Positions 54,371 to 64,000 of a stretch of DNA of 64,000 nt are shown here, one piece after another; the first letter of the stretch is position 1; every line of letters starts with the position of its first letter. This stretch comes from Aedes albopictus. Its lineage: Eukaryota > Arthropoda > Insecta > Diptera > Culicidae. The stretch spans positions 323,544,175 to 323,608,174 of the forward strand of contig NC_085136.1 in assembly GCF_035046485.1 (NCBI RefSeq). Direction: 5' to 3'. A program made the translations under genes and the position numbers. The notes under the pieces were generated by a model. It had not been told where the DNA came from. It did not search any database and saw only the letters and a program-made list of their open reading frames with translations.

Positions 54371-55591
54371 TACACTCCCGTTCAAAAGTTTGGGGTCACC
54401 CCCTCAAAAACATGTCATTTTTTTAGGCCCATATCTCCGCCAATTTGCGTCCGATTTCAAAACCCTAGGTTTCATTCAAAAGATAATAAGTCAAAGAAAC
54501 TTTGAACATGATTTAAAAAAAACTTTTTCAAAAAATTTTGTATGTAAACTTAACCCAAAGTTGCCAAATTTTCTAAAAAATGAATATAAACTTACGGCAG
54601 TGTCGCTGGAAGTTGGGTCGACCAAATTTTAAGATGAGAGCGGTAGTATGACCCATTTTCTATTAGCTTTCAGCTGCTTTTTACAGAACTTAGCTAAAAA
54701 ATCTAGAAAAAAAAGTTATTAAGTAAATTAATCCTTGATGTCATCGATCACAAGTTTGGGGTCACCCCTCAATATGATGTATCGGCCAAAAGTTTGGGGT
54801 CACTTTCGTAAAACATGGAAAAGTGATTTGGTGATATCTTCGTCATCTGTAGTTCAATTTTAATTATTTTTGGCTCATTTCAAAGATAGTTAACTAAATT
54901 TACGTTTGATGTCTTCAACTTAACGTATTTAACGATTTTTTGTATATAAAAATGTTATGTAAAGTTAGCACATTTTACCACGCTTCAAAAATGAGGCAAC
55001 TTTACGTTAAGTTTTAGTATGTAAATTTCAACAAATATGTGTGGTTCAATGTCTATGCAGTAAGTATCATTCATTTTGTTTCAAATAAGCCAAGAAGAAT
55101 TAAAATTGAATGAAAGATGACAAAGATATCAACAAATCACTTTTCCATGTTTTACGATAGTGACCCCAAACTTTTGGCCGATACATCATATTGAGGGGTG
55201 ACCCCAAACTTTTGATCGATGACATCAAGGATTAATTTACTTAATAACTTTTTTTCTAGATTTTTTAGCTAAGTTCTGTAAAAAGCAGTTGAAAGCTAAT
55301 AGAAAATGGGTCATATTACCGCTCTCATCTTAAAATTTGGTCGACCCAACTTCCAGCGAAACTGCCGCAAGTTTATATTCATTTTTTAGAAAATTTGGCA
55401 ACTTTGGGTTAAGTTTACATACAAATTTTTTTGAAAAAGTTTCTTTTAAATCATGTTCAAAGTTTCTTTGACTTATTATCTTTTGAATGAAATCTAGGGT
55501 TTTGAAATCGGACGCAAATTGGCGGAGATATGGGCCTAAAAAAATGACATGTGTTTGAGGGGGTGACCCCAAACTTTTGAACGGGAGTGTA
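54371..55591. mobile_element. Tc1-like foldback element, 1.22 kb, TA-flanked
   Basis: TACACTCCCGTTCAAAAGTT at the left faces its complement at the right end. AAAGTTTGGGGTCAC is typical of Tc1/mariner terminal repeats and also recurs inside at about 54750 and 54790. Arms are about 600 bp. No transposase. Confidence 0.85.
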
Positions 55592-55769
55592 TAATTTAAA
55601 AAAAGATTGCTTGAATTCCGGGATTAAATACAATCATACATTATTGAGAAAATGATATCTTTAAACGCACCAAAACTGGTACAAATCTCCAAGGCAATTA
55701 TTTATTTGAGTTCAATTTTTACTATCAGTTTTAAATCTTATCCAAAACCCCTTCTTTCAAAATATGAGC

Positions 55770-56020
55770 ACAGATTATTATACTGAATATGATTTGCAAT
55801 AACACCATAGAAATACACAAAATATTGCGATGATTTACAGAAGTGCAAAAAACCGATGGTACGGATAGAATAGAGACTACCGGTGCGCAAAGACGACCGT
55901 TCATTATTTTACTCACATGGAAACGAACGACCGGTGCGAAAATGGGTGGATAACGAAATTAAAAATCGTTAACGACGTGCTGTTGCGTGTGTAGTATGAA
56001 GCCCACGAGTGGGCTTGGTC
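55770..56020. repeat. Dispersed repeat, inverted copy of 22399-22645
   Basis: Its reverse complement shares CCACTCGTGGGCTT, CACCCATTTTCGCACCGG and GAGTAAAATAATGA with the left copy in the same order. Confidence 0.65.
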
Positions 56021-56054
56021 TAAAGTGCACAACTTTATTGTTTCTAAAGCTGTT

Positions 56055-56191
56055 AGTACACAGGGTCAAATATTTATCCAAAAAGAAATCAATGCTCGAA
56101 CATCTTGTTTGACTCGATCGAATTTTCATTAGTGTCAAACTGATGTTGTTCCTTGAGTTCTTTCCTTATCAAATATTTGACCCTGTGTACT
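56055..56191. mobile_element. MITE, 137 bp
   Basis: AGTACACAGGGTCAAATATTT at the left faces AAATATTTGACCCTGTGTACT at the right, a perfect 21-bp terminal repeat. Confidence 0.8.
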
Positions 56192-56203
56192 ACTGGCCTT
56201 AGA

Positions 56204-56979
56204 TTAAAAAGTGGGTCTAAGAAGGTTGTTTCCGTCTACCCTAGACCTTACCGTGGACATCGTAGAGCTATTGGACATTATACGGGACAGTTCTAATATA
56301 GCTTCAGAGGATCCCTTACAGGAATGAACTTTATTGTTTAAAGTGACGTTAATAAAAATGGCTTTACAGGCGTAATCGACATACCTACCAAATGGCTTAA
56401 TGTCGATCATCATCATCATCAGGGTGATTTTGCAATCATCGGCTCTAGACACTGCCTGCAGTTCTGATTTCCAGTTGATCTCGACAACCACCTCATTGTT
56501 GTGGTGAGCCAGTTCCAGTTTACTGAAGTTCATCAACTTCTGCAAAACTTCGATGAATTAGGCAGTACCTACTGGATCAATTCGCCGTAGACCTCCAGCG
56601 TAATATCGTAACTTCAACACCTCGTCATATACATTACCATCAGATCTATGATAGAACTTTGCGAAACTCCTGAGATTATGTAAAAGCTGAGAGCTATCTT
56701 GATAGCTGTAGTAGCTGAGGATGATTTTCTCGAGCATCTTGCTCGCCGTGTCGAACAAGCGTCTATATGCCGACGGTCACCGGGTGGTTTACCCGTCTTT
56801 GGCAATAATACCACGCTCTGCCACTTCCGAAAGACATTCTCGTCCAGACGTTTCTGTATAACGAATTTGAACATTTTGGGAGTCTCTGCTGTGGTTACTT
56901 TTAAGGCCTGGTTCGAAATTTCATCCGGATCGGGGTATTCCCTACGCTTAAGGATTTTGCTATTTCCACAAGTAGTTTC
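56204..56979 (-). pseudogene. R1-like non-LTR remnant, RT and 3' part (left of Copia)
   Basis: Minus-strand frames show LLPKTGKPPGD (about 56815-56780), FDTASKMLEKIILSY (about 56758-56715), then, after a deletion near 56550, KLELAHHNNEVVV and FGRYVDYACKAI with LSRIMSNSSTM near 56300-56250. The order fits the RT and connection of an R1-type ORF2. It is the continuation of the part at 59097-60730. Confidence 0.65.
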
Positions 56980-57151
56980 TGTTGGACAGAACTTGGAAGC
57001 ACTTCTTTATTTGAGGAAATTTTAAACAGAAATGAAAAATATATGACATGTCAATGGTTGCTTTGACTACTTCTTACAGACTAGACTACTGCGGTATAAG
57101 TAAAACTATTCAACTAGGTATGACATCATTGAAATCATCATTACTTCTACA
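56980..57151 (-). repeat. Copia 3' LTR
   Basis: About 95 percent identical by eye to the other LTR; begins TG and ends CA on the + strand. Confidence 0.85.
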
Positions 57152-57240
57152 CTCCTCCTTGATGTTTCAAGTTTACATGGCTACTCCTTTCAATTTGTAA
57201 ACACCATTCATTTTAGTACCTACTAATAGATTTCTACCAT

Positions 57241-57445
57241 CTTTTTGCACAAAACAGAAATTTCATCCAAATCTCACTTTGGCACCTGACTGTGTAACTT
57301 TACTAACTGAAATTATATTGTTTTTCAAACCAGGAACGTAAAGCACATTTTTCAGTCTGATCTCGATTGCCATCGTCACCCATACCAAAAATGATACCAT
57401 TACCAATTCCGGATGATTCCAGGGCGTTTCCATCTGCAATCTCAA
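57241..57445 (-). pseudogene. Copia protease end fragment
   Basis: RLKNVLYVPGLKNNIISVSK followed by SGAKVRF is the conserved end of Copia protease leading to GAG-pre-integrase. The sequence between this and the zinc knuckle frame is broken, and everything downstream up to the LTR is missing. Confidence 0.75.
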
Positions 57446-57881
57446 TCAGAGAGTAAAAAAATCGAAGATTGAAAATGAAGATTGACATTCTCACTTTTTC
57501 ATTCGTGGCCAAACACATTCATTGTCAGCTGAATGCCTCCTTTTTCTCATTCAATTCTCTGTCACGAATATTTTTTCGCACGTCGTATATTGTCCAATTT
57601 CTGTTAACAGACGCACAATCCGACTTAATGGACAAATAGAGAACATAATTAATATTCTAATTAACTACTATACACAAGTTTTGAGATGATTGGCAGTATA
57701 ATCGGGAGTTACGGTCCATTTATGTTTCTCAGTGAAAATTGTCAGTGACAGAAAAATGAATGAATAGGTGAAAAAATTCATTCACCAAAATGAATTTTAT
57801 TTTGATCCCTCAGTTGAGAATTTTCAATACTCAAGTTGAATTTCACTCATTGAAAATGAAAATTTTAAACTCTGATCTCAA

Positions 57882-58834
57882 TCACATACTGGTGAAAAAC
57901 TTTCGATCCGATGTCATATGACACGAGGCGCCGGAATCTATCACCCATTGCCGATCCACGTGTTCGCATTCAACTGCAGAAAAACAAACCGAACGACCAG
58001 TCCCCTCCTGGATCGCAACTTTCGCATTGGAAGCTCTTCGCTGAATCCGTCCATCTCCTACACATTCATTCTTGTGTTGTTCTTTTTCGAGTCTTGACAG
58101 ATATTCGTTGCAGCCTTTCCGTATGTGTCCGGCCTTCCCCAACTCGTAGCAAACCCTTTGTTCGTTCGACAATACTGACCTTGGTCCAGACACTCTTCGG
58201 TTTTGATGAGCTGCTCTCATCGCTGTCTCCTCCTTGCTCGAAAACTTCTGCTGACGTTTGTAGAACTCGTTCAAAAGCTTCGATTTCAACGATTTCATTG
58301 AGTATCCTCCATCCATTCCTTCCATCACTGTGACAAAACCATCATACGAATCTGGTAAGCTCGCTAATATGAAACTTCCTTTCAATTCATTCGCTATTCA
58401 CAGCCTATTGCCGCTAACTTGTCGAACATTGCATCCATTGCGATCAAATGCTCTTCGATGTTCCCGTCCTCCTCCAGTTCCAAACGACTCATACGTTTCA
58501 ACAAACCCACTCGACCAGCCGATGATTGCTTTACATGATAGTCACGCAGGATGTTCCATGATTCTTGGGCTGTTGTGGCATTCTCGATGAGTTGCAACTG
58601 ACTACTTTCGACCAAGTACCCAATAGTGACAGCAGCACACTCGTCTTTATCAATCCATGCCTCAGTTCTTTCCGGTTTAGCCGGAAGATCATTCACAACT
58701 ATACGCCACAGTCCCTCTCGAATTAGAATTTGCTTGGTCCTCTCTTTCCACAGGTCATAGTTACCGAAATTCAACCGAACAGCTCCAGTTTCAGCTCCAT
58801 GTCCATTTCGCTTTCTTCGACGTCGCAAAAGCAA
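57882..58834 (-). pseudogene. Copia Gag and protease remnant
   Basis: Minus strand, two frames. The N-terminal Gag part (58834-58394) has LNFGNYDLWKERTKQIL and ESWNILRDYH. The next frame (58385-57882) has LLNEFYKRQQKF, a zinc knuckle with one cysteine lost (CYELGKAGHIRKGC), and the protease active site WVIDSGASCHMTSD. One frameshift near 58390 and the changed knuckle show decay. Confidence 0.85.
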
Positions 58835-58925
58835 ACTGCCATCGATTCAATGTTCCTACCGGAAATCTCTTGAAGCGCTAGCAGAGTACCGTTGTTACAC
58901 AGTTTTCACTTTTGGGCCCTAAACC

Positions 58926-59096
58926 TGTTGGACAGAACTTGGAAGCACTTCTTTATTTGAGAAAATTGTAAACAAGAATGAAAAAATATGACATGTCAAT
59001 GGTTGCTATGACTACTTCTTGCAGACTAGACTACTGCGGTATAAGTTAAACTATTCAACTAGGTATAACATCATTGAAATCATCATGACTTCTATA
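58926..59096 (-). repeat. Copia 5' LTR
   Basis: Adjacent to the primer-binding site at 58913-58925, which fixes orientation as minus strand. Ends TA instead of CA. Confidence 0.85.
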
Positions 59097-60730
59097 GTTT
59101 CCCGTAGGTGACCCTTATCTCATCATCTGCGCCAGTTCCCGGTGATCGTACGAACGGAGGCCAAGGACTCGGATCACGACGCGGGAAGAGATAATCGTGT
59201 CGATAATCCTCTCTAGTATCTACTTGAGACTATTCGGTGGGATCCATTCGTGTCTTTGCCATCATGAGACATGACCTTTAAGGCGTTCATATTGGCACTC
59301 TAACGCAGGCCGTCGTAGTAGATCTTTCGCGTGCCTTTAGGGGCTGTTCATAAACCACGTAGACCAAAATTTGGCAATCTCAGACCCCCCCCCTCCCCCC
59401 TCGTAGACTTTTGTCCATACAAAAATTTTGAAATTTGTATGGAGCGTAGACTTTGGCCAGACCCCCCCCCCCTCCCCCCATAAAGTCTACGTGGTTTATG
59501 AACGGCCCCTTATCTCAGTCTTGAGCGCGACTTTGGCAGTCGCAAAGGCCTTTCGTTTAGCCTGCCAGTCATCAGTATGTGCTCCCTGCATCCATCGTAC
59601 CTTAGCTGTGGATAGTGCGTCGATGGTCTCCCAGGTCAAGGGTGGATGTCCCAAGGCATCACATGCCCACGAGAGCACCGCAACCAACTGGTCACTGCTA
59701 ATCAAGTAGGTTTGGATCACGCTCGGCACAGCGCCTCGTAAATACGTCGTTGAACTGTCTTCCATCTGCGAGAACATGGCCTGGCCACTTCTTCCTTCGC
59801 CCACTGCCTGCTGTTGTTGAAGCGATACTGTATCGAACAGCCAGCTGGTTGCATCGTCTATCCTCCAGTTTGAACTCCTTGTTAGGCCTGCACTACAAAA
59901 TGTAACGTCGATAATCAACTCCGCTTCGTTCCGGTTGAAGGTACTTTTTGTACCGACATTAACCAGATCGACATCGAACATTGCCAGTGTCTCTAGCCAA
60001 ATCTGACCCGCTGGTCCGTGAAACAACTACCCAATTTCATTGTCCAGGCATTGGAGTCATCGCCTTGTCAGTTCTAGCGCAATATGGTCCAGCTTCTGCG
60101 CGAACTGGATCTCTATCAACCACCGAGGAGGCGCATAACAGATACAGAAGAAGACCTCGTTGATCTTGACGACCACGAAGGCTTCGTTAGATTTTGACAC
60201 TATCAAGTTGATGGCATCAACTCCTTAACTGGGTATTCACCCATCTTCTTGAGCTAAAGTATTATTTCATCGGAGCGACTATCCCTGGCGCTGCATACGT
60301 CACCTCACTGATCCGTGAGCTTAACATCGTTCTTCATGGATTTCAGGATCTCCGAGTATATAGAAACTTATCGGTCTTGATGATGAGAGCGTCGCTCTTG
60401 CTTCATGCGCCTATCTCACTAGGGTTCCAGGGCCATCCTCCCTCTGGCCCGTCAAACCTGTAGTGACTGATGACTCACTCACGGTCGCAACCCACTGCTT
60501 CCTTCAATCTGGGATAGGCCGGCCTTCACAGTCTTCCGGAACGCATGGCTGGGCCCCGACTCACGGACTTTGTTGCCTTCTTGTTTCGGTATTAACAACC
60601 TTCTAGATAACTCCTCCCTCTACGGATGCCTAACGCGCTTCTGCGACTGCTCCGAGTTTACAGTCGCATCCGGCGCCTTTGTCGGACTGCCTGTGAATGC
60701 GAAAGCCTCCGTCTTGGTAGAAGAATTTGG
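59097..60730 (-). pseudogene. R1-like non-LTR remnant, ORF1 end and endonuclease (right of Copia)
   Basis: Minus strand. 60500-60200 in mixed frames resembles an R1 ORF1 end (LIIKTDKFLY). 60026-59513 gives endonuclease with MFDVDLVNVGTKSTFNRNEAE, IDVTFCSAGL, NWRIDDATSW and then KAFATAKVALKTEIR. 59330-59110 continues with HRIVSSRYQRGL-like wording. Interrupted by a MITE at 59337-59512 and by the Copia at 59096. Confidence 0.65.
59340..59509. mobile_element. MITE with GGGCTGTTCATAAACC ends, TTA target duplication
   Basis: GGGGCTGTTCATAAACCACG at the left faces CGTGGTTTATGAACGGCCCC at the right, with TTA on both sides (59337-59339 and 59510-59512). Internal C-runs (59385-59400, 59463-59478). 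It sits in the R1-like endonuclease. Confidence 0.85.
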
Positions 60731-61504
60731 TCAATAACTCTTATTGACGGATCGTGATCAATAACTTTTATTGACGCAGTCCTCCAATGGTCGAGAACTA
60801 CCGGAGCCAATTCGATCGCAGTCAATGGAACTTGACAGTTTCCAGTTGCCAGTTACCAGTCTGTAAATATAGGGACTGCAGTCGAGAGCATTCGTAGCCA
60901 CGTTCTTGCGACAGATGAGGGATGGGAAAGCAACGCTAATGTGACACCTAGACCTACCTAAGAACGATATTGAAACGCCTCTGCGATCTTTATAAATGTC
61001 GCGGGAATTGGGATATTGCAAGTGGAACGGTGAAACCCAAACGTATACGTTGATCAATGTTCTTTGCTTCTCTCAAGGTCATCCTTTATGAACCGCTCTG
61101 GTCCCGTTCGTTCTCAGTACACCATGCTCTCAACCTCGCTCTTTTGCTATTTTACATCGCTAGCACTCCTCAGGTGAGTGAATGAGTTTTCCAATGTTTA
61201 TGAGGAACTGCGCCAGTCTAATCAGGCTACCGTTTCTGATTCGTTTACAGAACACATTCGAAACTGAATTTCTGGCTCGGCAAAAATATGCACAGCCGTA
61301 TGCTTAATAAAACTTATAAGTAGTATCCCAGCAAAAAGTGATGTTTGTTAGCTGACTCTCGGCAAAACCTTTGCTAAATTTCAGTAATGAACTGTCAACA
61401 CTACTGAGATCTCGGTGAACCAGTTGCCTGCTTGATTACTCGGTTGTGCAAATCTCGGCTAAAAAATGGAAAAATGCCGATATCTCGGCAATCTGAATTA
61501 AGTG
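60731..61504. other. Unassigned sequence
   Basis: The first part may be the 5' end of the R1-like element. CTCGGCAAAA / ATCTCGGC words repeat at 61358-61490. No gene recognised. Confidence 0.3.
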
Positions 61505-61720
61505 TGAAATCGCTTTCCCTCCACTTTGTATCTTTCTAATCTACTTTGTTTCGCTTCTCAACATATACAGCTTGTGTATGCATAGCCTTCCAATGTACGC
61601 CTACGAGTATGCAACCAGCGAACTGTGCTGCATCATCTGAGTAATGAGCACACCATCTAGCATCTTACGCCTGGCATCCACGCATCAAAGTGAATCCTAT
61701 GCCACATAGCCATTTACAAA
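61505..61720 (+). repeat. SINE-body copy related to 25905-26155
   Basis: CTTTGTATCTTTCTAATCTAC, ACATATACAGC and GTATGCAACCAGCGAACTGTGC follow the same order. The tRNA-like head is absent. Confidence 0.55.
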
Positions 61721-61984
61721 ACACTGCGACAGCCGCAAGAGTTTGTGGCGACGGAATGGTACATATATATTATATACGGTCTGCCGTGGGCAAGCGAATA
61801 GCGGCATCACTTCCTTACGTTTGACGTAGCAGGCGTCATTCTCTTCTAAAAATAGAAGATTACCAATACTCATACACTGAAAATGACTACAGTCCACGTC
61901 CCACTGCAGTTATCTCAGGTGTGCGTGCTGTTGATGTAGCCATACAGGAGTAGCAACTACAGGCGGTCAATCAAGCTCAAACTA

Positions 61985-62640
61985 AAGTTTGTGAGAGACT
62001 GCATTTAAGAATGATTAGTGTTCTTAGAAGCTTTGAGTTTGCTCTAAACTTCGTATGTCTCTTGTGTTGGATCACTTAGAAGGATACTGTATTCGGCAAA
62101 GCTGCTCAAACGACTAAGAGCTTTCACATAGAAAACTTATTAAATCGAGACTCAGTCTCTTTAAGGCACTTGTGTTCTTAAGAACTTCGTTGTATGTCTC
62201 TTGCTCTGAATAACTTTCACATAAAAAAATAGTTCGAGTTCCACACACTACGTTGCGCTAGTTTTCTTAGAAGCTTTTAGCTTAGTCTCAACGTCGTATA
62301 TCTTAAATTCTGGATCACTTAGAAAGATACTGCCTTTGGCAAAGCTGCTCAAACGACCAAGAGCTTTCACATAGAAAGTACGAGAGTCATTCATTACGTG
62401 GAGCTAGTGTTCTTAGAAGCTTTGAGTTTACTCTAAACTTCGCATATCTCTTCTGTTGGATCACTTAGAAGGATACTGTCTTCGGCAAAGTTTCTCATAA
62501 GACTGAATGCTTTCTCATAGAAAACAATTTACTCAAGATTAACTCACTGCATGGCGCTAGTGTTTTTAGGAGCTTCAAGTTTTTTTTTTCAAACATCGTA
62601 TATCTCGTGTTCTGGATCGCTTTGAAGGATACTGTGTTAC
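61985..62640. repeat. Tandem repeat, ~150-bp unit, about 4.5 copies
   Basis: Each unit holds GTGTTCTTAGAAGCTTTGAG, TCGTATATCTC, GGATCACTTAGAAGGATACTG, TTCGGCAAAGCTGCTC and GAGCTTTCACATAGAAA. Starts near 62019, 62260, 62409 and 62557, with a deleted copy at about 62170. Confidence 0.8.
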
Positions 62641-63088
62641 GTTTGTGAATTTTCGTGAACATTTCGTCAGCTTATTTTGTATGTTATATTGTGGTTTGTA
62701 ATCTGTCGGGCAGTGATCCAGTACAAAATATGCAAGCCGTCCCCTAACACGGACATCAAAAGACAGACGGTCTTGTGTTGCTGCCCGAATCAGGAGGCCC
62801 CCTTAGGATAAGAAATTCCTAGATAAAACACAAGCTGTGTAAGCAACTAATGCTGCGAACAAAAGGCAAACCACCAGAAAGATTACAGGATTGAAACCTC
62901 GTCATCCTGGATTGCGGATTGGACTTTGTTATCCATTTGGTAACAGGGCAAGATTTACGTTCTGTGTTGCATGTTGTTAGTTCGCGTTGTTTTTGTGCAT
63001 TTGTAATGTTCCATTATGTTTTCCGTATCTAAATTCCCAAACGTGGGAACGGAAAAGAAAATGAGCACTTGTAGGGTTCTGACAACAG
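62641..63088. other. Unassigned sequence
   Basis: No gene or repeat recognised. A CCCAAACGTGGGAACG..TAGGGTTCTG word at 63037-63090 recurs loosely at 63343-63377. Confidence 0.3.
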
Positions 63089-63330
63089 TGCACTCAGAAA
63101 TAAAAGTATGCACGGAATTACTATTATTTATGCATTTTGTATCCGCATCTCTCTCATTCTCTTTCTGTTTTCATGCTATCTGCCGTTTAGCTTGGGTTGA
63201 AGCGAAGTGATTTGTCAACCCAGACGAAGCAGCGGATAGCATGGAAACAGAAAGAGAGTGAGAGAAATGCGGGTACAAAATGCATAAATAATAGTAATTC
63301 TGTGTATACTTTTATTTCTGAGTGTGGTCC
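63089..63330. mobile_element. Foldback element, about 240 bp
   Basis: TGCACTCAGAAATAAAAGTA at the left faces TACTTTTATTTCTGAGTG at the right. Arms about 63089-63185 and 63224-63330 pair nearly throughout (AGCATGAAAACAGAAAGAGA type words). Confidence 0.8.
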
Positions 63331-63345
63331 GTATTGTGTCGCCCA

Positions 63346-64000
63346 ACGTGGGACACGATGCATTTGTAGGGTTCCGTAAAACTTTTTTTTTAAACAACTG
63401 TCCTCGGCTAAATTGCAACATTACTAGGTGCCAGTGCACCCACTCTTCTCTTTCTCGTGTTTCTTTATAGAGGAGTAAGTAAGGAAAAAGAAAAAGCTGG
63501 ATACATTAATGCGCAGGGATATCGTAGCTACATATTATGTTGATATTTTAAACAAATGTTTGCAATTTATAACAGAAACGCATAATTTCATTTCAGTACA
63601 ACTACTATACTTACATACCTGCTTTATAATACCAGCAATCAACTTGGTAGAGGTCCCCACAAAAACGAAGGCCAAAACTAGTTGAAGAACACTTCCATAA
63701 ATTCAGAGCAGTATCGATCCACCACACAGCACAGCACTCGCCGTTAGAGAGGACCAGCAAAACTAGAATTCTATAATTGCAGTGCAAGTGTAGAGAAATA
63801 CCTGCATCATTGGCAGCGACCCTCGCCATTCCAAAACCACCTCAAAACTTCTCGAGAGTGTGAGTACCGAGTTGACTAAGAGCATCACACTCAGACATAT
63901 TGGGCTGCACCAACAACAACAACAAACCGGACAGCGGATAGACATGCAGTTCCGACCGACGATGATGATGGTGCTGACTTGCAACGATGGCAACTTATCC
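63346..64000. other. Unassigned end of window
   Basis: No supported gene. GC rises from about 63620 on, and CAACAACAACAACAA lies at 63911-63925; a leader or regulatory region is possible. The region is cut by the window end. Confidence 0.3.

Larger units (their letters stand above)
56980..59096 (-). mobile_element. Copia retrotransposon, pol-deleted, with LTRs and 5-bp target duplication
   Basis: Two ~171-bp LTRs (56980-57151 and 58926-59096; TGTTGGACAG...TTCTACA) flank 1.8 kb. GTTTC occurs at 56975-56979 and 59097-59101 as the target duplication. Next to the 5' LTR, GGTTTAGGGCCCA (minus strand, 58913-58925) is the primer site; it closely matches the half-tRNA-Met site known in Copia elements. 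Gag and the start of protease are present; integrase, RT and RNase H are gone, so it is non-autonomous. Confidence 0.9.

Overview
The window looks like a TE-rich intergenic and intronic stretch of a culicine mosquito genome, most likely Aedes. This rests on an insect Fer/Fps-type kinase gene with short exons and one 4.6 kb repeat-filled intron, two Feilai-like tRNA-derived SINEs, mosquito-style non-LTR elements (RTE/JAM1-like, LOA-like, R1-like), and many long-armed foldback elements and MITEs. I cannot separate Ae. aegypti from Ae. albopictus by eye. I saw no bacterial genes, CRISPR array, rRNA or recognisable endogenous virus.

Only one cellular protein gene is clear: the 3' half of a Fer/Fps85D non-receptor tyrosine kinase on the + strand. 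Five coding exons lie between 5546 and 11446 and encode an SH2 domain followed by a complete tyrosine kinase domain (378 aa in the window). All splice junctions are GT-AG and join in frame. The F-BAR half is not present; it lies upstream of the window or is absent from this isoform. A 3' UTR with an AATAAA signal at 12259 follows.

Layout. 1-5.5 kb: degraded coiled-coil ORFs, a foldback element, an RT pseudogene and an old palindrome. 5.5-12.3 kb: the kinase gene; its third intron carries a 2.7 kb foldback and a decayed tandem repeat. 13.5-17 kb: two MITEs, a 640 bp GATA array and a 1.75 kb array of an 11-bp unit. 17.0-17.6 kb and 26.5-27.25 kb: GC-richer unique sequence ending in good splice donors, which looks like promoters and non-coding first exons of one or more + strand genes whose coding exons lie outside the window. 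18.4-25.7 kb: nested foldbacks and TTAA-flanked piggyBac-type MITEs. 28-31.3 kb: SINEs and a MITE. 32.4-33.6 kb: a complete-looking retroelement that carries only ORF1, framed by a 14-bp target duplication. 34-38 kb and 47.5-49.2 kb: decayed GAATTCC-like short repeats. 42.5-46.4 kb: LOA-like and RTE-like retrotransposon remains. 50.5-56.2 kb: hairpins, a SINE with target duplication, MITEs and a Tc1-like foldback. 56.2-60.7 kb: an R1-like element interrupted by a pol-deleted Copia element with intact 5-bp target duplication, and by a MITE. 61.5-63.4 kb: SINE-body copy, a ~150-bp tandem repeat and a foldback.

The genes do not form a pathway. The main biology is one signalling kinase plus a layered record of transposition. 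The most unusual items are the ORF1-only retroelement, the Copia-in-R1 nest, a hammerhead-like motif, and the 11-bp array with a 612-bp higher-order duplication.
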